Shown here one piece after another: positions 53,301 to 55,320 of a stretch of 64,000 nt of DNA. A model generated the notes under the pieces. That model searched no databases, was not told where the DNA came from, and was given only the letters and a program-made list of their open reading frames with translations. The stretch's first letter is position 1. Each line of letters opens with the position of its first letter. Origin of the DNA: Bimastos eiseni (lineage: Eukaryota > Annelida > Clitellata > Crassiclitellata > Lumbricidae); NCBI GenBank assembly GCA_959347315.1, contig OY365817.1:5763731-5827730 (forward strand), written 5' to 3'. The translations under genes and the position numbers were made by a program.

Positions 53301-53882
53301 CGGTTATGAAACCCGACTAGACAGAGCTATGTCTGCTTTGTCAAATTTGCAATTTTTTTATTTTGGTGTCACCCCTTGATGGTGTCACCCGTTGCGGCCC
53401 GCACCCCCCTAGTGATGCCCCTGATCCATCTAACATCTAATTTAACCAACACACCCCTCCCCATCTAGTGAAAGAAAGACTAGTCAACCCTTCTATGCCC
53501 TACCCCTTCCCCTCCTGTAGAACTTGAACTTGAAGGTCAGGTAACATATAACTGAGAATTCTGAAAGAGAATGAAGCCGTTACTTGGACTGGTGTGCATT
53601 GTTGCTTATATTATGTTGCTTATATTTATGAGAATGAATATCTTTAGAAGTTTGACAGATGATCACATGTCACTCACTGTTGATAGAATCATGTTAGAAT
53701 TTATTTTATTTATTTATTTTCAATGAACTTGATATGTGAATTATGACACAACAGTCAAAGGAACATTTTTAGTCTGTTTGATGCTGATATGAATGAGTCA
53801 GCAGATTTACGTTTCTTTTCAGTTGTTATACCGAGAATTTCGTCCAGATCCAGTCACAACCGTAAGAAAAAAGAAGCAGTGA
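244..53882 (+). CDS. MCTP: MCTP-family protein: three C2 domains and two membrane segments (whole gene, 19 exons)
   Basis: Multiple C2 and transmembrane domain protein, about 845 residues when the 19 exons are joined (human MCTP2 is 878). C2A is about residues 164-290, with calcium-site aspartates D182, D188, D235, D237 and D243. C2B is about 319-450, with D339, D344, D391, D393 and D399. C2C is about 475-600, with D492, D498, D544, D546 and D552. The first membrane segment is about 658-690 and the second about 762-796, followed by the conserved [10 protein letters not shown] and LSRVPSD motifs and a basic tail. All splice phases agree and all junctions are AG/GT. Known family role: calcium-sensing proteins of ER and vesicle membranes, involved in presynaptic homeostatic plasticity in Drosophila and in lipid and vesicle traffic. 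The invertebrate gene is probably single copy and equally related to MCTP1 and MCTP2 (inference). The span is intron-rich: introns 15 and 17 are each about 10 kb of repeats. Confidence 0.93.
317..665. other. Start of intron 1, no gene
   Basis: Unique AT-rich intron sequence with a short CA microsatellite at about 511-536. Nothing else was recognised before the hAT remnant at 666. Confidence 0.6.
728..2483. mobile_element. hAT-like non-autonomous element nested in the 666 hAT remnant
   Basis: The termini are CAGGCCCGCAGAGAGA (728) and, read inward from 2483, CAGAGCTGCCAAGAGA, which agree at 12 of 16 positions. The flanking octamers are TGCCTACC and TGTGTACC (6 of 8). Its interior carries the 37-bp minisatellite at 1144-1767 and no intact reading frame. 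Degenerate ends make the borders less certain than for the other hAT elements here. Confidence 0.5.
1144..1767. repeat. 37-bp minisatellite, about 17 near-identical copies
   Basis: The unit begins AATCACTTCTATATACC and ends CTAAGGAATT. Sixteen full copies and one partial copy were read with no differences, implying recent amplification or strong homogenisation. It lies inside the nested element in intron 1 and is unrelated in sequence to the 37-bp unit of intron 17. Confidence 0.95.
2484..3534. other. Rest of intron 1
   Basis: AT-rich sequence. It contains the hAT coding remnant at 2775-3000 and a palindrome AATGATCCC-AA-GGGATCATT at about 3051-3070, possibly the truncation point of that element. 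Nothing else was recognised before the exon 2 acceptor. Confidence 0.5.
2775..3000 (-). pseudogene. hAT transposase C-terminal dimerisation region, remnant
   Basis: Minus-strand translation includes [20 protein letters not shown], then a RDRNLCL segment and [11 protein letters not shown] before a stop. This matches the C-terminal F-YLCE-GFS ... R-RN-L ... P-I--L---KQ pattern of ZBED5/SCAND3-like hAT transposases. Only the last 70 or so residues are present; the catalytic RNase H-like core is missing, so this is a fossil. Confidence 0.7.
3535..3899 (+). CDS. MCTP: MCTP exon 2: basic, Ser-rich N-terminal region
   Basis: Acceptor tttaatctag at 3525-3534, donor gtgagc at 3900, phase 1 in and phase 0 out. 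It encodes a Ser-rich acidic stretch, then [19 protein letters not shown], a strongly basic segment, then a Ser/Asp-rich stretch, up to residue 146. This resembles the basic, low-complexity N-terminus before C2A in vertebrate MCTPs in composition only. An alternative acceptor at 3505-3506 and an alternative start ATG at 3639 are possible. Confidence 0.8.
3900..5549. other. Intron 2
   Basis: No coding signal was recognised. A short degenerate tandem stretch built on CCTTAGCAACCT-like units lies at about 4780-4925. The rest appears unique. Confidence 0.6.
4780..4925. repeat. Degenerate short tandem repeat (TTAGCAACC core)
   Basis: About nine imperfect copies of a 12-16 base unit sharing TTAGCAACC, with variable spacing, including CTTAGCAACCTA and ATTAGCAACCTG variants. 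Confidence 0.7.
5550..5664 (+). CDS. MCTP: MCTP exon 3: start of C2A
   Basis: Residues 147-184, phase 0 in, phase 1 out, donor gttagt. The segment ending in [14 protein letters not shown] is the first beta strands and calcium loop 1 of C2A; D182 is the first calcium ligand. The intron interrupts the codon for the Gly before SDPYV. Confidence 0.93.
5729..5753. repeat. TC microsatellite in intron 3
   Basis: An uninterrupted run of about 12 TC dinucleotides. Confidence 0.9.
5924..5968. repeat. Perfect 18-bp inverted repeat with 9-base loop
   Basis: The arms CCTTTGACCTAATCAGTT (5924-5941) and its exact complement (5951-5968) surround GGTTTGGGT. It can form a stable hairpin in the intron 3 RNA or DNA. 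It could be a short fold-back element; no target duplication was seen. Confidence 0.85.
6668..6890 (+). CDS. MCTP: MCTP exon 4: body of C2A
   Basis: Residues 185-258. It begins with GTSDPYVRF, the hallmark loop 1 motif, and includes the [10 protein letters not shown] strand and loop 3 [10 protein letters not shown] with D235, D237 and D243. Acceptor ttttcag, donor gtaaga, phase 1 in and phase 2 out. Confidence 0.96.
7670..7912. mobile_element. Solo end of the CAGGGCTGTTAA hAT family
   Basis: Read inward from 7912 the sequence is CAGGGCTGTTAACAGTACTG, followed by GTATTG/CAATAC repeats. The same terminus opens the complete element at 25075-27552. The left end was not found, so this copy is truncated or rearranged. 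Confidence 0.65.
8140..8254. mobile_element. Solo end of a TAGGGCTGTACCGAATA-type hAT element
   Basis: Read inward from 8254 the terminus is TAGGGCTGTACCGAATAG, followed by ATTCG-rich subterminal repeats, a pattern typical of hAT ends. No partner terminus was identified. A related terminus TAGGGCTGTACCAAATAG lies near 22108. Confidence 0.55.
8523..8646 (+). CDS. MCTP: MCTP exon 5: end of C2A and linker
   Basis: Residues 259-300, phase 2 in, phase 0 out. The end reads [19 protein letters not shown], matching the last C2A strand and the conserved PKxQxDKEQ stretch of invertebrate MCTPs. The donor gtagca is followed 20 bases later by a TCTG microsatellite. Confidence 0.92.
8665..8742. repeat. 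TCTG microsatellite just after exon 5
   Basis: An imperfect TCTG/TTTG run starting about 20 bases past the exon 5 donor. Confidence 0.85.
8752..9414. mobile_element. MITE of the GGGCATAACC family, degenerate copy
   Basis: The left part (ATAACTGGAAATCGCCTCGG) and the right part (CAGTGGAAATTGTCTGCTCGG) match the two ends of the better-preserved copy at 11657-12070, in the same orientation. There is no coding capacity. The exact termini are eroded. Confidence 0.6.
9415..10680. other. Remainder of intron 5
   Basis: AT-rich, no recognised gene or repeat family. The short open stretches here do not resemble known proteins. Confidence 0.6.
10700..10748. repeat. TCTG-rich tract forming the exon 6 acceptor region
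   Basis: A run of GTCTGTCTGTG/TCTCTGTC directly upstream of the exon 6 acceptor at 10755-10756, acting as its pyrimidine tract. It is complementary to the CAGA run in the next intron. Confidence 0.75.
10757..10933 (+). CDS. MCTP: MCTP exon 6: C2A-C2B linker and first half of C2B
   Basis: Residues 301-359, phase 0 on both sides. After a basic linker come [24 protein letters not shown] (loop 1, D339 and D344) and NERYKSK. The acceptor is preceded by a TCTG-rich pyrimidine tract. The donor gtgaag comes after an AAG codon and the next exon restores family length exactly. Confidence 0.95.
11123..11232. repeat. CAGA microsatellite in intron 6
   Basis: About 25 CAGA/CAGATGGA units with minor variation. 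It lies 190 bases after exon 6 and is complementary to the TCTG tracts at 8665-8742 and 10700-10748. Confidence 0.9.
11290..11420 (+). CDS. MCTP: MCTP exon 7: second half of C2B
   Basis: Residues 360-402 plus two bases of codon 403. It contains [15 protein letters not shown] and loop 3 [15 protein letters not shown] with D391, D393 and D399. Acceptor tgtttag, donor gtagca, phase 0 in and phase 2 out. Confidence 0.95.
11505..12364. repeat. Long polypyrimidine tract (CTT/CTC-rich), split by a MITE
   Basis: On the plus strand 11505-11655 and 12071-12355 are almost only C and T (TCTCCTCC, TTCTCCTC and similar). The two parts were probably one tract before the MITE at 11657-12070 inserted. Apparent reading frames here, on either strand, are low-complexity artefacts (Leu/Ser-rich or Arg-rich). 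Confidence 0.9.
11657..12070. mobile_element. MITE with TAGGGCATAACC termini
   Basis: It starts TAGGGCATAACCGG and ends GGTTATGCCCTA; the first 12 bases are an exact inverted repeat. The TA at each end may be the target duplication, leaving GGGCATAACC as the terminus. 414 bp, no coding capacity. Related copies lie at 8752-9414 and 12832-12892. Confidence 0.8.
12365..13045. other. Remainder of intron 7
   Basis: AT-rich sequence with a possible decayed transposon around 12375-12560 (CCCTAGGC and GTGTCCCAATTGAA motifs) and a solo GGGCATAA MITE end at 12832-12892. No gene was recognised. Confidence 0.5.
12832..12892. mobile_element. Solo end of the GGGCATAACC MITE, inverted
   Basis: TAGGGCATAATCAAGTAAAC and the following CGAGTACCGAATCCGAGTA correspond, in reverse, to the right end of the 11657-12070 element. 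The other end is absent. Confidence 0.65.
13046..13226 (+). CDS. MCTP: MCTP exon 8: end of C2B and C2B-C2C linker
   Basis: Residues 403-463. It contains [20 protein letters not shown] and [11 protein letters not shown], the last strands of C2B, then a Ser/Thr-rich linker. Acceptor gatgtcag, donor gtgagt, phase 2 in and 0 out. Confidence 0.93.
13368..13570 (-). repeat. tRNA-derived SINE, minus strand, in intron 8
   Basis: On the minus strand an A-box-like TGGTGATATAGCAG is followed by a B box GGTTCGACTC (complement at 13503-13512). A body containing CCTAGGCAAGTTG and a GATGAA-type tail toward 13370 complete it. This is the usual pol III SINE layout. It is not a functional tRNA. Confidence 0.7.
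13992..14501. repeat. 63-bp minisatellite, 8 copies, abutting exon 9
   Basis: The unit begins GGCTTTGGGTTAGGC and ends CCAACAGTTGAT; copies are practically identical. The array stops 18 bases before exon 9. Each unit contains GGGTTAG, an AG in a T-rich setting that could compete as a splice acceptor. Confidence 0.95.
14520..14574 (+). CDS. MCTP: MCTP exon 9: short exon opening C2C
   Basis: Only 55 bases (residues 464-481), reading [18 protein letters not shown], which aligns without gaps with the start of C2C in vertebrate MCTPs. Phase 0 in, phase 1 out, donor gttagg. A 63-bp tandem array ends 18 bases before the first exon base, leaving a very short unique acceptor region. Confidence 0.92.
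14575..15251. other. Intron 9
   Basis: AT-rich intron sequence. No gene or repeat family was recognised. Confidence 0.6.
15252..15393 (+). CDS. MCTP: MCTP exon 10: C2C loop 1 and central strands
   Basis: Residues 482-528. [20 protein letters not shown] carries D492 and D498, followed by the [21 protein letters not shown] strand typical of MCTP C2C. Phase 1 in, 2 out; donor gtacgt. Confidence 0.95.
15520..15598. repeat. Short tandem repeat GATCAGATCCCTCA in intron 10
   Basis: Five or six imperfect copies of a 14-base unit, with GATCA duplications. Confidence 0.9.
15771..15873 (+). CDS. MCTP: MCTP exon 11: C2C loop 3
   Basis: Residues 529-563. [15 protein letters not shown] and [13 protein letters not shown] are close to vertebrate MCTP sequence and supply D544, D546 and D552. 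Acceptor actttttag, donor gttagt, phase 2 in and 0 out. Confidence 0.96.
16039..16153 (-). mobile_element. 3' tail of an L2/CR1-like LINE, minus strand
   Basis: AATCAATCAATCATAAATAC followed by TGATATAGCGCC is the complement of the (TTGATTGA)n tail and last bases of the LINE type seen complete at its 3' end near 55250-55287. Only this tail is recognisable. Confidence 0.5.
16154..17040. mobile_element. hAT-type MITE, target duplication AACAAAAC
   Basis: 887 bp, flanked by exact 8-bp repeats AACAAAAC (16146-16153 and 17041-17048). The termini are CAGGGATGTGGTCTCGAG and, inward from 17040, CAGTGTTGGGCATGAGACC. Both subterminal regions are packed with TCTTGGTCTTGG repeats. There is no coding capacity. 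It lies in intron 11. Confidence 0.85.
17049..17577. other. Intron 11 spacer
   Basis: No gene or repeat was recognised between the hAT MITE and the 31-bp array. Confidence 0.6.
17578..19785. repeat. 31-bp minisatellite, about 71 copies
   Basis: The unit is TTCTTTGCCTACTTGG followed by ACCTCTCACTTTGAA, with point variants and 29-33 bp length variants. It has internal higher-order structure: a block near 18724 recurs 154 bases later, and one near 17780 recurs at about 18305. Long open frames occur because 31 is not a multiple of three and the unit lacks plus-strand stops. The encoded Leu/Phe/Trp-rich peptides have no gene context, so they are not annotated as coding. Confidence 0.95.
19786..20231. 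other. End of intron 11
   Basis: No recognised element between the minisatellite and exon 12. Confidence 0.6.
20232..20333 (+). CDS. MCTP: MCTP exon 12: end of C2C
   Basis: Residues 564-597, phase 0 on both sides. It reads [20 protein letters not shown] and LGLSFNN, the last two strands of C2C, aligning with the family YVLKNKxL and KGVIYLE positions. Confidence 0.92.
20334..21130. other. Intron 12
   Basis: No recognised gene or repeat. Confidence 0.6.
21131..21205 (+). CDS. MCTP: MCTP exon 13: C2C to membrane-region linker
   Basis: Residues 598-622: [16 protein letters not shown], the conserved KASxRTxxPKE motif of MCTPs after C2C, then basic residues. Acceptor ctacag, donor gtaagt, phase 0/0. 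Confidence 0.92.
21206..22717. other. Intron 13
   Basis: It contains a solo hAT-like terminus TAGGGCTGTACCAAATAG near 22108, a SINE-tail-like segment at 22216-22312, and a short CA/TA microsatellite at about 22490-22540. No gene was recognised. Confidence 0.55.
22216..22312 (+). repeat. SINE body fragment
   Basis: The segment ACTCCTGTAATAA ... TTGTAATCATACTGCGG ... AAATTAAA matches 26615-26695, the part that follows a GATAAGGAGATGAGCACCTC motif. It appears to be the 3' body of the same SINE family. Confidence 0.5.
22718..22837 (+). CDS. MCTP: MCTP exon 14: pre-membrane region and start of TM1
   Basis: Residues 623-662, phase 0/0. An amphipathic stretch around [15 protein letters not shown] and [12 protein letters not shown] is followed by the first residues of the membrane segment, ALAFL. 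The CFxW motif is conserved in the family. Confidence 0.92.
22838..24165. other. Intron 14
   Basis: No gene was recognised. A stretch at about 22970-23120 ending in AAGTAAGTAAGTA looks like a retroposon tail but could not be assigned. Confidence 0.5.
24166..24291 (+). CDS. MCTP: MCTP exon 15: first membrane segment
   Basis: Residues 663-704, phase 0/0. [19 protein letters not shown] and the following hydrophobic run form TM1, matching the family VWNFELYMIPL signature. The polar end carries the start of the linker between membrane segments. Donor gtaagc. Confidence 0.96.
24541..24822. repeat. Fold-back element with a 26-bp perfect core hairpin
   Basis: The inner arms 24624-24649 and 24660-24685 are exactly complementary with a 10-base loop. 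Beyond them the left flank back to about 24541 (ATGATAGATAGAGATG) is complementary, with mismatches, to the right flank out to about 24822, the right arm carrying some 50 extra bases. The whole unit is one long inverted repeat in intron 15. It may be a fold-back MITE or an inverted local duplication. Confidence 0.85.
25463..26480. mobile_element. Nested DNA element with perfect 25-bp inverted termini
   Basis: The ends 25463-25487 (starting TAGGGGAGAATGTCCTGC) and 26456-26480 are exact reverse complements. Terminal TA on both sides may be the target duplication. The interior holds three diverged direct repeats of about 210 bp (about 25500-25700, 25715-25915, 25930-26110), each containing a CCAATGCA motif like the inner terminus. 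No transposase was seen and the superfamily is not assigned. Confidence 0.8.
26560..26995 (+). repeat. tRNA-derived SINE sequences (two partial copies)
   Basis: Two pieces share the motif GATAAGGAGATGAGCACCTC (about 26573) or GAGATAAGCACCTCTCC (about 26930). The second has a B box GGTTCGACTCC at 26761-26771 preceded by an ATT microsatellite at about 26700-26725, and a CTGGGCAAGTTGTTTG segment typical of tRNA-SINE bodies. Confidence 0.6.
27046..27356 (-). pseudogene. L2/CR1-like LINE reverse transcriptase C-terminus and 3' end
   Basis: The minus-strand translation includes [34 protein letters not shown] and [13 protein letters not shown]. This follows the C-terminal pattern of L2/CR1 ORF2 (short Leu/Ser-rich run, small helices, FK--LKT-LF). 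Stop-bounded and truncated; it lies inside the hAT at 25075-27552. Confidence 0.5.
27637..29854. mobile_element. hAT element A, target duplication CAGGAAAG
   Basis: 2218 bp including its own insert, flanked by exact CAGGAAAG (27629-27636 and 29855-29862). The termini are TAGAGCTGTACCGATA and, inward from 29854, TAGAGCTGTATCGATA. It is interrupted at 27679-28966 by another hAT. The remaining interior has no intact transposase. A second copy in opposite orientation is at 29959-32724. Confidence 0.92.
27679..28966. mobile_element. hAT element B (GTAGTT-repeat family), target duplication CATATCGG
   Basis: 1288 bp, flanked by exact CATATCGG (27671-27678 and 28967-28974). The termini are CAATGATGGGCACTTTTAAC and, inward, CAGTGATGGGCACCAACTAC. 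Arrays of AGTAGTTATAACTA-like subterminal repeats lie at both ends. No coding capacity. It is the same family as 59841-60981. Confidence 0.93.
30464..32294. mobile_element. Element C, probable DNA transposon inserted in a TA tract
   Basis: The left end CAGTGATTGAATTGTTGGGG and the right end (inward AAGTGTTTGAATTGTC) are imperfect inverted repeats, both followed by runs of G and then mirror-like subterminal sequence. TA microsatellites flank both sides (30431-30463 and 32295-32348), so a target duplication cannot be resolved. The right end recurs, inverted, at 63905-64000. Confidence 0.6.
32295..32348. repeat. TA microsatellite
   Basis: About 22 TA dinucleotides with one interruption; it is the continuation of the tract at 30431-30463 across element C. 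Confidence 0.9.
33434..34388. mobile_element. hAT-type MITE, target duplication CAAATGCT
   Basis: 955 bp, flanked by exact CAAATGCT (33426-33433 and 34389-34396). The termini are CAGTGGCGCGTTTATC and, inward from 34388, CAGAGTCGCATTTACG. Subterminal CCTAGGC/GCCTAGG motifs occur on both sides. The left half (about 33479-33975) is a degenerate tandem array of about 55-65 base units (GGCCCCCAAATGATGAAAAC with an AATACAAAATAAC part). It ends 133 bases before exon 16. Confidence 0.92.
34522..34572 (+). CDS. MCTP: MCTP exon 16: acidic 17-residue micro-exon
   Basis: 51 bases, phase 0/0, encoding [17 protein letters not shown]. This corresponds to the variable acidic DEDDE/DDKD segment between membrane segments in vertebrate MCTPs. 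Its length (a multiple of three) would allow in-frame skipping. Acceptor gatctgtag, donor gtcagt. Confidence 0.82.
34573..36675. other. Intron 16, first part
   Basis: It contains a TC microsatellite at 35483-35511 and a pair of about 50-bp direct repeats sharing AAGGTTTC-AGTGAATA (35694-35745 and 36047-36099), which could be remnants of a retroelement. Short TA and ATT runs lie near 36420-36470. No gene was recognised. Confidence 0.5.
36676..37708. mobile_element. Probable DNA element carrying a tRNA-like segment
   Basis: TGGTTGGTACACTC at 36676-36689 is mirrored by its near-complement GAGGGTAACCAACCA at 37694-37708. Near both ends lie ACGT/CGTAGTA-rich repeats (ACTACGTT, CTACGTCA). A tRNA-like sequence lies at 36951-37026 and a further G-run insert near 37130-37420. 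No transposase; the borders are provisional. Confidence 0.5.
36951..37026 (-). repeat. tRNA-like sequence (pol III A and B boxes), probably not functional
   Basis: On the minus strand TAGCCGAATGGGTA fits the A box and GGTTCGAATCC (complement at 36955-36965) fits the B box, with spacing that would suit a tRNA with a long variable arm. The T stem has a mismatch and the acceptor stem does not pair, so this is a tRNA-derived fragment rather than a gene. Confidence 0.55.
37709..38499. other. Intron 16, last part
   Basis: No recognised gene or repeat, except an inverted GTCTTGCAGAGTGAA / TTTCACTCTACAGACC pair near 37890-37940. Confidence 0.5.
38500..38606 (+). CDS. MCTP: MCTP exon 17: cytoplasmic helix before TM2
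   Basis: Residues 722-756 plus two bases. [20 protein letters not shown] and [15 protein letters not shown] align with the family KKGFINKIYAIQEV and EVASFGERIKN. Phase 0 in, 2 out, donor gtaaga. The 37-bp minisatellite begins about 100 bases downstream. Confidence 0.95.
38712..47130. repeat. 37-bp minisatellite, about 227 copies (8.4 kb) in intron 17
   Basis: The unit is TAGCAGGGTATATGTCATTT followed by GGTCGCTATACAGAGTC. Variants (ACATGG for ACAGAG, GGTAGCTGTACAGGTTC, GGGCATATG, CACTATATAGTATATATGG) recur in patterns showing higher-order structure. Related blocks are spaced by multiples of 37: 481, 666, 1073 and 1739 bases. Repeated 68-residue open frames are by-products of the unit length (37 leaves remainder 1 on division by 3) and are not annotated as genes. 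Confidence 0.97.
47131..48186. mobile_element. Non-autonomous hAT element inside the 37-bp array
   Basis: 1056 bp. The termini are CAGGGGTTCCCAAAGT and, inward from 48186, CAGGGGTCCCCAAAGT (15 of 16). The flanking octamers are CTATACAG (47123-47130) and CTATGCAG (48187-48194), 7 of 8, fitting the hAT target pattern. The ends are GC-rich (GCGGCCCTCGAG) and the interior AT-rich, with no recognisable transposase. Confidence 0.9.
48187..48415. repeat. End of the 37-bp array beyond the hAT insertion
   Basis: About six strongly diverged units (GTCTATGTCATTTAGTC, TTTTTAGCTGTACAGGG). Their divergence from the central units suggests an old array edge. Confidence 0.9.
48570..48777 (+). CDS. MCTP: MCTP exon 18: second membrane segment and conserved C-terminal motif
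   Basis: Residues 757-826. [19 protein letters not shown] opens TM2, followed by [20 protein letters not shown] and [17 protein letters not shown], the most conserved part of the family. Phase 2 in, 0 out, donor gtcagt. A 50-bp piece of this exon (48590-48639) is repeated exactly 300 bases downstream. Confidence 0.97.
48778..49269. other. Start of intron 18
   Basis: It contains the partial exon 18 duplicate at 48890-48939; otherwise nothing was recognised. Confidence 0.6.
48890..48939 (+). pseudogene. Partial duplicate of MCTP exon 18 (TM2 helix)
   Basis: 50 bases identical at 45 positions to 48590-48639, exactly 300 bases downstream. Reading through the exon 18 donor stays open and in frame, and gives a second hydrophobic helix, [16 protein letters not shown], ending at a TGA (48940-48942). 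There is no clear acceptor of its own. It may be a non-functional duplication or the C-terminus of an intron-retained isoform. Confidence 0.8.
49270..49776 (+). pseudogene. Internally deleted piggyBac-like transposase
   Basis: The N-terminal acidic part ([17 protein letters not shown]) is followed by a [10 protein letters not shown] motif and then a Cys/His-rich end [20 protein letters not shown] and AYHTK, the RING-like zinc finger at the piggyBac C-terminus. The central catalytic DDD region is absent and frames shift between pieces. A terminus GGTAGCAAAAGGGTTAA at 50034-50050 fits a piggyBac end next to its TTAA target. The left end was not found. Confidence 0.75.
50130..50690 (-). pseudogene. 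CR1/Jockey-like LINE reverse transcriptase C-terminal fragment
   Basis: The minus-strand translation contains [33 protein letters not shown] and [14 protein letters not shown], matching the thumb region (KC-VMH-G, EKDLGV, A--A---LG-I-R) of CR1-like polymerases. Stops and frame changes show decay. Confidence 0.75.
50880..51540 (-). pseudogene. L2/CR1-like LINE 3' end, split by a 177-bp hAT MITE
   Basis: The minus-strand sequence from 51540 to 51235 resembles the 3' coding end of the LINE at 57770-58980 (shared TTTTGAGCCA, GAGAGCATTCTG and TTTGCAAA stretches). It continues past the MITE at 51048-51224 toward about 50880. Fragmentary. Confidence 0.6.
51048..51224. mobile_element. Very short hAT MITE, target duplication TAGGTTGG
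   Basis: 177 bp, flanked by exact TAGGTTGG (51040-51047 and 51225-51232). The termini are CAGGGCCATTCCAAAG and, inward, CAGGGGCCATACCGAG. It is non-coding and inserted in a LINE remnant. Confidence 0.9.
52110..52388 (-). pseudogene. hAT transposase C-terminal dimerisation domain (ZMYM1-like)
   Basis: The minus-strand translation has [40 protein letters not shown] and [20 protein letters not shown], ending in FAALKTRK. This is the textbook hAT dimerisation motif (P-S-A--ERSFS-LK-IK--LRS-M---RL--LALL-IE). About 85 residues; the catalytic part is missing. Confidence 0.9.
52448..52867 (+). pseudogene. Merlin/IS1595-like transposase N-terminal fragment
   Basis: 139 residues open. CIRCGWQML and [15 protein letters not shown] resemble the zinc-ribbon (CxxCG ... 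C..C) start of IS1595/Merlin-type transposases. [20 protein letters not shown] and [12 protein letters not shown] resemble the helix-turn-helix that follows (L-L-Y-W----, ---T----W---). The frame ends before any catalytic DDE region. One ribbon Cys is replaced, so it is probably dead. The assignment rests on pattern recall only. Confidence 0.5.
53432..53822. other. End of intron 18
   Basis: Unique sequence leading to the exon 19 acceptor; a short TTTA run lies near 53700-53720. Confidence 0.6.
53823..53882 (+). CDS. MCTP: MCTP exon 19: basic C-terminal tail and stop
   Basis: Residues 827-845, [19 protein letters not shown], then TGA at 53880-53882. It aligns with the family YxELKPDPxxxxxKRKK tail. 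Acceptor cttttcag. No AATAAA was seen within the next 2 kb, so the end of the transcript is unclear. Confidence 0.92.
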   Translation: MLYREFRPDPVTTVRKKKQ

Positions 53883-54154
53883 CAGCAGAAACATTGTAAT
53901 CTCAGAAATTTTATGAATTTTCAATGGCAGCAACTACATAACTCGCTAACACTACCAGCAGAAATGCAAGTCCACAGTGACTACAGTCTACAAGTCAAAA
54001 GAATTGCTGTGGAACAACCGAAATTTCGTACTATCCTGAAGACATCATGCAGAACTTTTATTGACCCAACCTTCTTAGAATGGTTGCTTCATTATGTGAC
54101 TGATCCAGAAGGATGCGGTGCAAGTGCTTCTTTAAGCAGACACGACCCACGATG
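53883..54154 (+). other. Probable 3' UTR of MCTP
   Basis: Sequence after the stop codon. No AATAAA was seen. An open stretch from 53913 has no similarity to known proteins and runs into the minisatellite, so it is not called as a gene. Confidence 0.5.
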
Positions 54155-54415
54155 TACGATGTCATGGAACAGACTGAGTCATGGAACATACTGTAAATCA
54201 TGGAACAGACTAAGTCATGAAACAGACTGCAAATAATGGAACAGACTGCAAATAATGGAACAGTCTGTAAATCATGGAACTTATTGTAAATCATGGAGCA
54301 GACTGTAAGTCATGAAACAGATTAAGGCATGGAACTGACTAAGTCTTGGAACAGATGAAATCATGGAACAGACTGTAAGTCATAGAACATACTGTAAGTC
54401 ATGGAACATACTGTA
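54155..54415. repeat. Degenerate 19-21 bp minisatellite (CATGGAACAGACTGTAAGT)
   Basis: About 12 imperfect copies. One or two more copies lie at 55287-55320, on the far side of a LINE, suggesting that the LINE inserted within the array. Confidence 0.85.
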
Positions 54416-54429
54416 CACAGGCCTGTGTA

Positions 54430-55287
54430 CACTCTTCTGCCTCTAATGGCTTCTGTTCAGACTGCAAATAGTTATTGACTCTCTCAAGTCCTGGATGTCA
54501 ATCAATTGACTCAAGCTTAATCCCACTAAAACAGAATTTATTTGGCTTGGGATCAGGCAACAACTGGCAAAGCTTAACCCTGGGGCACTTTCTTCTGCAT
54601 TCTTCAACTTTACTTCAGTCTTTTGCTAATTCAGTGTGAGACCTTGGCATCATTCTTGACCAAGAGCTTTCTTTTGCCAAATGCATGTTAACTCAGTAAG
54701 TTGTAATTGCTTCTATCAGCTGCGACAATTACGAGTGATCTCCCGCTCGCCTTCTACTGCAGGCACTCTTATTCACGCTTTTGTCACTAGTCGCCTAGAC
54801 TACTCCACCATTTATTTCACGAGGCAGCTGGATCGGTGACACGCCTATAAGGAGGCATTTCTAGAACAGGCCATGTTTCTGCCTATATGCGTGATGTGTT
54901 GCACTGGCTTCCCATCCCGCAGCGCATTGCATTTCAACTCACCTCTTTTGTATGGCGCTGTCTTGTTGGGGCTGTGCCTGCACCTGCTCATCTATAGGAG
55001 CTATGCTGCCCTACTGCTGCCAGTGCTCAGAGGGTGTTGCACTCTGCTGTGCAAGGCTTTCTCAGTGTTCAATTCTCACGCACTGCTATTCTGCAGCATC
55101 GAGCCTTCTCTGTTGTGGGCCCTACCACTTGGAATGGGCTTCCTCTGGACCTCTGGCTTTTACAAAGGATCTCCTCATCTTCTTTCCACTCTTTTCTTAA
55201 AACTGTCCTTTTAGACTGTGGTTGGACTGTGAGCGCCTCTGAGTAGATTTCTTGAAGATGCGCAATATCAAGTTTAATTGATTGATT
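54430..55287 (+). pseudogene. L2/CR1-like LINE 3' half with TTGATTGA tail
   Basis: The plus-strand translation gives SWMSINRLKLNPTKTEFIWL and the DLGIILDQELSFAKCM motif (after an in-frame stop). Farther on come TSRLDYSTIYF, LHWLPIPQRIAFQLTSFVW and a WNGLP-type end. The element finishes with AATTGATTGATTGAAG. Stops and frameshifts show it is inactive; the 5' half is missing. Confidence 0.85.
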
Positions 55288-55320
55288 GAAGTCATGGAAC
55301 AGACTGTAAGTCAAGGTACG

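Larger units (their letters stand above)
51836..53423. mobile_element. hAT element, target duplication ATCCATCT, carrying two transposase remnants
   Basis: 1588 bp, flanked by exact ATCCATCT (51828-51835 and 53424-53431). The termini are CAGTGGCGTCACTGGGG and, inward from 53423, CAGGGGCATCACTAGGGG. GGTGTCACCC subterminal repeats lie on both sides. It holds a hAT C-terminal fragment (52110-52388, minus) and, next to it on the other strand, an IS1595/Merlin-like frame (52448-52867). It lies about 400 bases upstream of the last MCTP exon. Confidence 0.92.

Noticed and set aside
53913..54236. 107-residue frame just after the MCTP stop
   Set aside because: It is in the likely 3' UTR and its end is the 19-21 bp minisatellite; no known motif.
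54873..55214. 113-residue Leu/Cys-rich plus-strand frame
   Set aside because: It is an alternative-frame reading of the LINE end, where another frame gives the recognisable LHWLPIPQRIAFQ sequence.
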